From contig JAPUHZ010000360.1 of the NCBI GenBank assembly GCA_027297485.1, positions 1 through 7,106 on the forward strand: DNA of 7,106 nt, written 5' to 3'. The notes under the pieces were generated by a model. That model saw only the letters and a program-made list of their open reading frames with translations, made no database searches and was not told the DNA's origin. The stretch comes from Deltaproteobacteria bacterium. GTDB taxonomy: Bacteria; Desulfobacterota_B; Binatia; UBA9968. A program made the translations under genes and the position numbers. Positions 1-5,533 of the stretch are shown here, piece by piece; within the stretch, counting starts at the first letter, position 1; each line of letters begins with the position of its first letter.

Positions 1-788
1 ACCTCTGCAACCCGTTCCAAAGGGATAGGGATCCCGTCACGTGCAGCCACCACTGTCTTTTTAAGGTCCTCCAGGCTGCTAATTCGCCCCACGCCTGTAA
101 CCACGTACTCCTGACCGGAGACCACATGAAAACCTCCGGGCACATTTCGGTTCGTTTCTTCAAGCGCCTCGACCACATCCTTCACGGTAACGTTGTACTG
201 GAGGAGCTTCGGCGAAGAGAGGAGAACCTGATACTGCTTGGGTCCCGGCCCCATGCAAACCACTGAGGCCACTCCCGAAATAGCCAGGATGCGGTTGCGG
301 ATCTCCCAGTCGCAGAGGGTCCTGAGATCCAACAGGGGAACCTTGTCGCTCTGAAGGGTAAACTTAATCAGCCAGCTCACCGCCGAGGTAATGGGGAGCA
401 TGACAGGTGTCTCGGTCCCAGGCGGGAACTCTTCCCGAATTTCCTGAAGGCGCTCGTTAACCAATTGCCTCGCCGTGTAGATGTCTGTCCCCCATTCAAA
501 AACGACGATGACCGTGGAGAGCCCCGCTGAGGACTTCGAGCGAACTACATCCACTCCTGGAGTACCATTGACCGTCGCTTCCATCCGGAAGGTAATAAGG
601 GTCTCCACATCTTCTGGAGAAAGCCCCGGGGCCTCTGTCTGAATGATGACCTGGGGTGGGGCAAACTCCGGGAGCACATCCATCGAGACCTGCCAGACCG
701 CAAAAACCCCCACAATCAGGGCAATGACAAAGGCCATTACCGTGAGCAGCCGGTTTCGCAACGACCATATGGTTATCCAGTCAAACAT
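1..788 (-). CDS. Heavy-metal-type RND efflux pump, inner-membrane subunit (CzcA/CusA family), N-terminal part
   Basis: This is the proton-driven inner-membrane pump of a tripartite exporter, handing substrate to the periplasmic adaptor and outer-membrane channel encoded just upstream. The frame is open from an ATG at 788 to the window edge, giving 262 codons of a protein that normally has about 1,030-1,050 residues, so the 3' three quarters are outside the window. Visible features are a first transmembrane helix at about residues 13-33, then the family hallmark DVLPEFAPPQV (37-47), TEAPGLSPEDVETL (51-64), NGTPGV, RSKSSAGLS, FEWGTDIYTARQLVNERL (97-114) and PITS (132-135). PGGFHVVSGQEY (217-228) and the VGRISSLEDL stretch also match porter-domain sequence of this family. 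AAGGGGG lies six bases before the ATG, and the adaptor stop is 15 bases upstream, so the genes are one operon. Residues 66-70 read TFRME where relatives I recall mostly have TFPIE. Family assignment is firm; the substrate (Zn/Co/Cd/Ni versus Cu/Ag) cannot be read because the transmembrane motifs are missing. Confidence 0.95.
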   Translation of the reverse strand, partial: MFDWITIWSLRNRLLTVMAFVIALIVGVFAVWQVSMDVLPEFAPPQVIIQTEAPGLSPEDVETLITFRMEATVNGTPGVDVVRSKSSAGLSTVIVVFEWGTDIYTARQLVNERLQEIREEFPPGTETPVMLPITSAVSWLIKFTLQSDKVPLLDLRTLCDWEIRNRILAISGVASVVCMGPGPKQYQVLLSSPKLLQYNVTVKDVVEALEETNRNVPGGFHVVSGQEYVVTGVGRISSLEDLKKTVVAARDGIPIPLERVAE

Positions 789-803
789 CTACCGCCCCCT
801 TAG

Positions 804-2147
804 TTAATGGCCGTGTCCGCCCAAGGCGGCCCCACCTTGTCGGGCCATCAGCGACTCGGTGTAAATCTGTTGCTTTCCATCAGTAACGACACGGTCACCG
901 ATCTGGAGACCCTTCTTCGCCTCTAAATAGAGGCCATCCCTCGCTCCCAGAACAACGTCGGTACGGTAGAACAAACCATTGTTCTCCACAAAAACAAATT
1001 TCTTTCCCGCTGTCTCTATGAGGGCCTCTACCGGGAACGCCAGCACATCCTCCCCCCCTCCAACCACTATATCCATGTCAGCAAAGAGATTGGGTATCAG
1101 CCTACCGTCTTGATTCTTGACTTCCACCCAGAGACGAATGGTGCGCTTCCGGGGATCGATCATGGGACTAAAGCGCGATATTCTCCCTGTAAAAACCACT
1201 CCGGGGTAGGAGGCAATACGAATGCGAACCATTTGGCCTAGCCTGAGTTGTGTCAGTACCTCCTCAAAGGCGTCTCCCACAACGAAAACAACCGAGGGAT
1301 CAAGGATCTGAAAGATGACCTTATTGGGCTCGACCGTCTCGCCCAAAACAAGATGACGCTCGGCTACAACGCCGCTGATTGGAGAGCGAATAGCAAACGT
1401 AGAGATGCTCTTCTCTGCCCGAACCCTCTGCACCGCCTCCTTGGGAAGACCGAGCAGAACGAGTTGCTGGCTCAGTCCCTCAATCTCGTTGAGAACGGCC
1501 TGATGCCGGCTCTCAGCGGCGATGAGTTCTTTTTCTGCCGCAATCTTGCTCCCGACGAGCCTCTTGACACGATCAAGCTCCGCCATGGCTAAAAGCATCC
1601 TGTTCTCAGCCTGGATTAAATCGACCTGGAGTCTCTGCATCTCCACACTTTCAATCTCTACCAGTTTCTGACCTTTTCGGACCTTATCGCCGACCCGCAC
1701 CAAAACTGCGACACTTATTCCTGCCACCCGGCTGCTAACTTGAGCCTCTCTGTCCGGATCCGGCTTAACTACGCCCGCGACATGGACGACGCTCTCTAAC
1801 AGCCGCCGACGGGTCACAACAGTCTTTAGACCGATATTAGCCCTTTCCTCTGGGCTCAACTTCAAGCCCTGCACAGCGCCAGGCCGATCGTGATCTTCCT
1901 CCCTTTCCCCAACGGCATGCACGTCCTTTTCCTTGCCGTGTTCATCCACCGTACCCTCTGTTTGCCCATGAGGGGCGGACTCTAGAGCAGCAGAATGGGG
2001 CCCTTTGGAAGGCTTCTCTTCGTGATCTTCATCCGCTGTTACCCTCGCCAACTGAAAGAGAAGCGACAGTAGAAATACCAAAGCAAAAGGCAGGAGAGTT
2101 TTCTTTACGGCTCTTTTATCGACATTCTCCCCGAATCTGCTGGCCAT
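804..2147 (-). CDS. RND efflux periplasmic adaptor (membrane fusion protein, CzcB/CusB-like)
   Basis: This periplasmic adaptor joins the RND pump to the TolC-type channel. The 447-residue protein has a hydrophobic export segment at about 18-34 with a plausible cleavage after VTA (36-38). Residues 39-90 form a low-complexity linker rich in His, Asp and Glu, with His at 42, 51, 60, 70, 77 and 86. The first half of the lipoyl/barrel-sandwich domain is at about 124-170 (VRVGDKVRKGQKL, then EIESVEM). A helical hairpin spans about 171-245, the second lipoyl half is IRSPISGVVAERHLVLGE (253-270), and a beta-barrel with membrane-proximal region fills 280-435. The C-terminus ends GGHGH. The ATG at 2147 follows GGAGG by four bases, and the TGA of the upstream channel gene abuts this site, so translation is probably coupled. 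The His-rich linker and tail favour transition-metal handling, as in many heavy-metal adaptors, but this is inference. Confidence 0.94.
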   Translation of the reverse strand: MASRFGENVDKRAVKKTLLPFALVFLLSLLFQLARVTADEDHEEKPSKGPHSAALESAPHGQTEGTVDEHGKEKDVHAVGEREEDHDRPGAVQGLKLSPEERANIGLKTVVTRRRLLESVVHVAGVVKPDPDREAQVSSRVAGISVAVLVRVGDKVRKGQKLVEIESVEMQRLQVDLIQAENRMLLAMAELDRVKRLVGSKIAAEKELIAAESRHQAVLNEIEGLSQQLVLLGLPKEAVQRVRAEKSISTFAIRSPISGVVAERHLVLGETVEPNKVIFQILDPSVVFVVGDAFEEVLTQLRLGQMVRIRIASYPGVVFTGRISRFSPMIDPRKRTIRLWVEVKNQDGRLIPNLFADMDIVVGGGEDVLAFPVEALIETAGKKFVFVENNGLFYRTDVVLGARDGLYLEAKKGLQIGDRVVTDGKQQIYTESLMARQGGAALGGHGH

Positions 2148-2156
2148 ATTTCCTCC

Positions 2157-3395
2157 TCACTCGATTGCGGCCTGAAATTTCAGCTCCGCTAACGAGAGGT
2201 TGTAGTTCATCATAATATCAAGGAACTGGAGCCGCGCATCGATTACCTGATTCTGAAACAGGATCACTTCAGGCAAGCTGATCTGTCCTTCCTGATAGGC
2301 CTTCTGGTTGAGCTCCAGGTTTTCATCAAACCTCTTTACCATCCCCTCCGGATAGAGGGAGAAACTCCTTTCGCTGAGCTTAAATCTCTCATAAGCCGAC
2401 CGTACGCCTTTCTCGATCGCCTGGCGCAGATTGCGGTAGTTAATATTCGCAATGCTCCTGCGAGAGAGTGCCTGACGCAGCTCGGCCTGGCGGCGGTCAA
2501 ATACGGGAATGGGAATAGAGACCCCCATCCCCACAATGTTGTCCTTCTCATCCTTCTCATAAAACGCACCAATGACAATATTGGGTATCCTCTCAGCCCT
2601 GGTAAGCAGCACCTCGGCCTCCCTAACTTCTCTCTCACGTTCCAACGCAGCTAGGTCCGGCCTTTTCTCCACAGCAGTTCTAAGAAGTTCGTCCACAGAG
2701 AGGGAAAGACGGGGTGGCCTCAAATCGCCGACTATACCGACTCTCTCACCTTCCTTCAGGGCAAGCTCAATCCTTAGGCGCGAAAGCAGGTCTTCGTATT
2801 CCCTCTGGAATTCAATCAAATCACTCTTGGCCCCATTAAGCTCGAACTCGGCGATAATGAGTTGGACCTCCGGGATATCCCCCGAGGCCAAGCGCGTCCT
2901 GGAAGCCTCATAAAGGCGACTTCTCAGATCGACAATCTGCTCAGCCTGCTTGATCTTGGCCTGGGTATTTAAGATCCTTAAAAAGATATCTGTCACACGA
3001 AAACGTAGAATCCTCTCAATATCCTTTATCTCAAATTTTGCCCTCTCCAGATTTCTCTGGGCCGCCTGACGCCGGTATCTCGGTTGCCCGCCGATCTCAA
3101 ATTCCTGGGAGAGGGAAATTCCTCCCCCTGGCAGATTTTTCTTGACCCCCTCCTCAGGCTTTTTCAGTCTGCGATTCAAGATATCGCCCTCCAGCTCCGG
3201 ATTATGCTGGAGAAAGAGGTTGGCCCGAATAACCTCGCCCTCGGCAATTCCCAGTTCTTCTTTCTTAGCCTGAAGCTCAAGGTTACGCTCCAAGGCAAGG
3301 CGAATAGCTCTCTCCAAATCTAGCTTGGTTGGTTCAGCACCAAACACCGGAGACCAAACGAAAAGAAATAGAACCGGCCATAAAAGACTTCTCAT
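2157..3395 (-). CDS. TolC/CzcC-type outer-membrane efflux channel
   Basis: This outer-membrane factor forms the exit duct of the exporter. The 412-residue product has a Sec signal peptide at 1-20 (VFGA, cleavage near residue 20) and no lipobox cysteine, so it is not a NodT/CusC-style lipoprotein. Two repeats typical of the OEP fold are visible, each with long amphipathic helices. The first has LDLERAIRLALERNLEL (25-41), the barrel strand GGGISLSQEFEIGGQ (90-104) and a long helix to about 215. The second starts SLSVDELLRTAVEKRPDL (231-248), with the strand GVSIPIPVFDRRQAEL (291-306) and a final helix with YQEGQISLPEVI (367-378). The length matches CzcC-like members. The ATG at 3395 has AGGAG at 3408-3412, 12 bases upstream, a rather long spacing. 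It is the first gene of the three-gene cluster; the 130 bases before it contain only a weak promoter-like pair (TTGGAC at 3488-3493, TAGTTT at 3465-3470), so transcription may also come from further upstream. Confidence 0.94.
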   Translation of the reverse strand: MRSLLWPVLFLFVWSPVFGAEPTKLDLERAIRLALERNLELQAKKEELGIAEGEVIRANLFLQHNPELEGDILNRRLKKPEEGVKKNLPGGGISLSQEFEIGGQPRYRRQAAQRNLERAKFEIKDIERILRFRVTDIFLRILNTQAKIKQAEQIVDLRSRLYEASRTRLASGDIPEVQLIIAEFELNGAKSDLIEFQREYEDLLSRLRIELALKEGERVGIVGDLRPPRLSLSVDELLRTAVEKRPDLAALEREREVREAEVLLTRAERIPNIVIGAFYEKDEKDNIVGMGVSIPIPVFDRRQAELRQALSRRSIANINYRNLRQAIEKGVRSAYERFKLSERSFSLYPEGMVKRFDENLELNQKAYQEGQISLPEVILFQNQVIDARLQFLDIMMNYNLSLAELKFQAAIE

Positions 3396-3525
3396 CGGTT
3401 GCTACAACTCCTTTAGCGTTAAAGTTCAAGCCCACGCCACGTAATCACATCAACCGTGACCTAGAAACTACCCGCCAACCCAGAGTTGTCCAAGGGAATA
3501 GCAGGGCGAGTATTAAAAAAGTGTT

Positions 3526-3927
3526 TTAGATTTGAAAAACAGAATGCAAGAGGTACCGAGGGAGGTTCCTAAGGTAAGGAAAAAAATGTGAATTTCTAAA
3601 ATTAAGTATGAGTCCCAACCCAACGTCGCCTGAGCCTTGAATCGATGATCGAAAGGCCAAACTCGCTGGGGAAAAAACCCCGTTAGTAAAGAGAGGCGGA
3701 CGAATCTCCGCACGACGTGGCAGAGTTTGTTCCACTCGAAAGGTGCGGGGAAAGCAATAGTAGGAAGGGTCCGAATCCTCCGATGCTTGATCAAAAAGGT
3801 AATGCTCCCTCTCGATGGTATCGCTGTGGCTGACATGCCGACCGTCGCGAAGACAGATTTCCACCGCCCAGGCCACTCCTGCGTAAACGAGGAAGACAGA
3901 CAGCACAATTATGCAGAGACGTTTCAT
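3526..3927 (-). CDS. Small exported protein of unknown function, possibly decaying
   Basis: I do not recognise the family. From the ATG at 3927 the product has 133 residues and begins with a textbook Sec signal peptide: MKR, a hydrophobic core to about residue 19, and cleavage after AWA (19-21). The mature part starts VEICLRDGRHVSHSDTIERE. The form 'export signal, then a strand with L-K/R-D-G-R' is common in small periplasmic proteins of unknown function. A GTG at 3939 would add four residues, but the ATG places the positive charges directly at the N-terminus and is preferred. Neither start has a good Shine-Dalgarno site. After about residue 75 the sequence becomes Phe/Ser/Leu-rich without recognisable pattern, so the true reading frame may have been lost there or the gene may be degrading. 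It lies between the broken sigma factor and the efflux operon on the same strand, 130 bases before the channel gene. The N-terminal half is probably real; the annotated end is doubtful. Confidence 0.5.
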   Translation of the reverse strand: MKRLCIIVLSVFLVYAGVAWAVEICLRDGRHVSHSDTIEREHYLFDQASEDSDPSYYCFPRTFRVEQTLPRRAEIRPPLFTNGVFSPASLAFRSSIQGSGDVGLGLILNFRNSHFFPYLRNLPRYLLHSVFQI

Positions 3928-4147
3928 GGGATCGGACACTTTTTATACAAGCATTGAGTGTATCTCATCTACCGCCCTTTTTTCAACAACTCTTCGGTTG
4001 GCTTTTGCGCCGCGCCCTCCAATTAAGGCCTGGCTACCCTTTCGTCGTGACTCTCGCATATTCGTAGGCGACCAACCGCCAACCTGTCATTGACTATGGT
4101 CCCACTATAAGAAAAAAACCGGCACTGTACAATCTCTCGAAAACTCC

Positions 4148-4761
4148 CTAGGATCTGGAAAACTGACACCTTTCTACGGCATAATCTCTTAATGCTACCT
4201 GCAGTATCCGATGTCCTCGGGAGACCCTCGAGCGAATTGTTCCAAGCGGACACCCCATGACCTTTGCCGTCTTCTTATAACTCAACTCCTCGATATCTAC
4301 AAGGATAACGACTGTACGGTACTTTTCGGGTAGTCCCCTGAGGGCCTCTTCCACCTCGTGATTCATGAGTCCGGAAAAAAAAAGACTCTCGGGGTTCATC
4401 CTTTCCGCCTTCTCCCTTCCTTCCTCTATGGGCTCATAAACCTGATTGATCTTTTCCCAATCCACCGTCTCCGGCTCCCGCCTCTTTTGCCGACACCGGT
4501 TAAAAAAGAGGCGTCGCAGGAAGGATAGAAGCCAGGCCTGCAGTTAGTGCCAGGCTGAAATTGATCGAAAAAGCGAAAGGGGCGAAGGCAAGTCGCCTGG
4601 ACCAGGTCCTCTGCCTCAGCCTTATTCCATGTAAGATAAAAAGCCACCGTATAAAGATGAGAGATCTGGGGAAGCACCACTCGCTCGAACTCCTCCTTCA
4701 ATTCTTTCCTCCGGTCCTTGGAAAAAGGCAATTGCCGTCTTAACTATATTTCAGGTCGCAT
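4148..4761 (-). pseudogene. ECF (extracytoplasmic function) sigma-70 factor, interrupted by an in-frame stop and a frameshift
   Basis: An ECF sigma factor directs RNA polymerase to a small stress or envelope regulon using only regions 2 and 4. Region 2 is visible in the frame read from 4731 (LYTVAFYLTWNKAEAEDLVQ, then FRFFDQFQPGTNCR). Region 4 is in another frame ending at 4148 (ALRGLPEKYRTVVILVDIEE, then SYKKTAKVMGCPLGTIRSRV). Adding one base after AGG at 4537-4539 (or re-reading one G) joins them: NCR is followed by AWLLSFLRRLFFNRC, QKRREPE and DWEKINQ. The restored gene would have about 204 residues, normal for the family. The natural start is the ATG at 4761, preceded by AGGAGGG with seven-base spacing, but codon 6 is TAG (4744-4746), leaving MRPEI. 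The next in-frame start is a TTG at 4731 with no convincing ribosome site. Region 2 also has VQAT where VQET is usual. No anti-sigma gene follows within the 220 bases downstream. Two independent lesions make a pseudogene most likely; sequencing error or programmed recoding is possible, though no classical slippery heptamer is present. Confidence 0.85.
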
Positions 4762-4768
4762 ATGTTGA

Positions 4769-4775
4769 CCCTCCT
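4769..4775 (-). promoter_or_regulatory. Strong ribosome binding site preceding the broken sigma factor
   Basis: AGGAGGG lies seven bases before the ATG at 4759-4761, near-ideal spacing. It matters because it identifies the ancestral start of the sigma factor gene and shows that the TAG at 4744-4746 truncates it in frame, rather than the gene simply starting at the later TTG. Confidence 0.8.
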
Positions 4776-4939
4776 ATTTCGATCCTGCTTAATACAGATG
4801 ACATTTTAGAACTTCGTAAAAATAAGAGGATTGATCAAATGCGATAAACGACGTCGACTTGGTAAATGCGGATTGAAGGGCGTGTGGTCGGAGGCAAAAA
4901 AAGATGCGGAGGGAGTAACGAAGGGAACGCTTTAGGTCT

Positions 4940-5078
4940 TACGCCTGAATATCCTGCCTTAACCCAATCTTTTCCTTGTCTTCTACCCAACTCCGCTGCG
5001 TCCCCGATTCGGGCTTGTATAATCGAGTAGGCGTTTGGGTAGAGATGATGGCAGTTAAGGGATTGGGTGCCAGGCGTA
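4940..5078. repeat. Nested inverted repeats forming a long interrupted hairpin
   Basis: Three pairs of complementary blocks are arranged concentrically. TACGCCTG (4940-4947) pairs with CAGGCGTA (5071-5078). ACCCAATC (4962-4969) pairs with GATTGGGT (5061-5068). TCTACCCAA (4982-4990) pairs with TTGGGTAGA (5035-5043). Inside these, CGATT (5005-5009) can pair with AATCG (5021-5025). CCTTAAC (4957-4963) is also complementary to GTTAAGG (5054-5060), in an order that is mutually exclusive with the second pair. The perfect order of the three main pairs makes a chance origin unlikely but not impossible. It could be a structured RNA, a fold-back element remnant or an extended regulatory dyad; no strand can be assigned. 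Confidence 0.5.
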
Positions 5079-5092
5079 GATTTGGCTTCACC

Positions 5093-5109
5093 CTGATTTA
5101 TGGAATCAG
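5093..5109. repeat. Short hairpin
   Basis: CTGATT and AATCAG, separated by the five bases TATGG, form a six-base-pair stem just outside the nested inverted repeats. There is no T run on either side, so it is not a typical terminator. Confidence 0.35.
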
Positions 5110-5247
5110 ACTGTCCTCGGAAGTATCGTGAGCTTTCAAGGCACCGGGCATAAGCAAATATGGCTCCCGTTACTGTTGGCCAAAGCACAAAAACCCTAAA
5201 CCGATGATATAGGTCGTGTGAGACCTCAAGGAATTTTTTTTGTCTTG

Positions 5248-5277
5248 GGAACTTTTGGTCAGGCACAGATTGTTTAA
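5248..5277 (+). promoter_or_regulatory. Candidate ECF-sigma-type promoter of the small peptide gene
   Basis: GGAACTT (5248-5254) is identical to the classic -35 element of RpoE-like ECF promoters. It is followed after 17 bases by GTTTAA (5272-5277), close to the GTCTAA/GTCAAA type -10. The expected start of transcription near 5283 would leave a leader of about 36 bases before the ATG at 5319. The interpretation rests on sequence resemblance alone. A sigma-70 reading (TAATAT at 5275-5280 with a poor -35 element) is the alternative. Confidence 0.42.
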
Positions 5278-5318
5278 TATCCCAGAAGGCAATGATAACA
5301 AGAAAGGAGGTGAATGAA

Positions 5319-5465
5319 ATGAAGACTATCAATACACTGTTGGCGATCCTGCTTCTGGCAGGAAGCATCGGCCTTGGCGCTACATCTGCGATGGCGACCG
5401 AGCCGGATTTCGGGGGGCCGTTGCCGGATGAGATCCAGGATTACGAGAACGATGGATCACAGTAA
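5319..5465 (+). CDS. Small secreted acidic peptide precursor, unknown family
   Basis: The 48-residue ORF looks genuine because all expression signals are in place. AAAGGAGG (5303-5310) lies eight bases before the ATG, a promoter candidate lies upstream, and a strong terminator starts ten bases after the TAA. Residues 1-26 form a Sec signal peptide: MK at the start, a leucine/alanine-rich core (7-21), and an A-M-A cleavage motif at 24-26. The predicted mature peptide (27-48) has 22 residues, seven of them Asp or Glu, no Lys, Arg, His or Cys, and contains EPDFGGPLPDEIQDYEND. This argues against a cationic antimicrobial peptide and against a disulfide-bonded toxin. A signalling peptide, metal- or calcium-interacting peptide, partner of the neighbouring porin, or small envelope protein all remain possible; I assign none. 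An out-of-frame ATG at 5314 gives only two codons (MK) and its TGA overlaps the true ATG, so it may modulate initiation. The gene is too short for default gene callers and is easily missed. Confidence 0.78.
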   Translation: MKTINTLLAILLLAGSIGLGATSAMATEPDFGGPLPDEIQDYENDGSQ

Positions 5466-5475
5466 GAAGGAAGGA

Positions 5476-5509
5476 AAAAGGGGAAGGCATCAACCTTCCC
5501 CTTTTGTTT
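5476..5509. terminator. Bidirectional rho-independent terminator
   Basis: GGGGAAGG (5480-5487) and CCTTCCCC (5494-5501) form a perfect eight-base-pair stem with a six-base loop. Flanking AAAA and TTTT can extend it to twelve pairs. On the plus strand it is followed by TTTTGTTT, on the minus strand by TTTTT. It sits in the 68 bases between two convergent genes, ten bases after the peptide gene stop and about 25 bases after the porin-like gene stop, so it probably ends both transcripts. Confidence 0.9.
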
Positions 5510-5533
5510 CGGGCAGGGCAAATCGATAATAGG

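Larger units (their letters stand above)
4776..5247. other. Intergenic stretch without a convincing gene; contains foldable repeats
   Basis: This region separates the divergent sigma-factor remnant (minus) and the small peptide gene (plus). I find no tRNA-like or rRNA-like element and no recognisable protein in either direction. A long minus-strand open frame crosses it, but its product has no family-like features and its 5' end lies on top of the peptide gene and its ribosome site. The content that can be supported is a set of nested inverted repeats (4940-5078), a short hairpin (5093-5109), and a small hairpin, AGGTC/GACCT at 5211-5226, followed seven bases later by eight T (5234-5241). The last could be a weak plus-strand terminator, though the gap before the T run is longer than usual. 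Confidence 0.5.

Noticed and set aside
1248..1592. A 114-codon plus-strand frame inside the adaptor gene
   Set aside because: It is the antisense of the conserved lipoyl and hairpin-coding region of the adaptor, with no independent signals.
3465..3493. TTGGAC / TAGTTT pair with 17-base spacing before the efflux operon
   Set aside because: Each box matches only three of six sigma-70 consensus bases, so it is mentioned with the channel gene but not called as a promoter.
3511..3540. Possible terminator after the small exported protein (GTTTT/AAAAC stem followed by six T)
   Set aside because: The stem is only five base pairs and almost entirely A-T, too weak to claim.
3943..4059. A 38-codon minus-strand frame (MRESRRKGSQ...) downstream of the sigma factor, in the place where an anti-sigma gene would be expected
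   Set aside because: It has no ribosome site, is too short for an anti-sigma factor and lacks the zinc-finger His-x3-Cys-x2-Cys motif and a membrane segment.
4533..4540. CAGGCCTG palindrome at the sigma-factor frameshift as a recoding signal or transposon footprint
   Set aside because: It is an eight-base palindrome created by the missing G; there is no slippery heptamer, no target duplication and no downstream stem of note.
5261..5276. Possible sigma-54 promoter (GGCAC ... TTG) before the peptide gene
   Set aside because: The GG and TTG blocks are two bases too close for the strictly spaced -24/-12 element, and the GC of the -12 box is absent.
4835..5368. A 177-codon open frame on the minus strand with a hydrophobic N-terminus
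   Set aside because: Its 5' end is antisense to the ribosome site and signal peptide of the plus-strand peptide gene, which explains the apparent hydrophobic helix. It lacks a good ribosome site, and the remainder has no recognisable domain and covers the inverted repeats.
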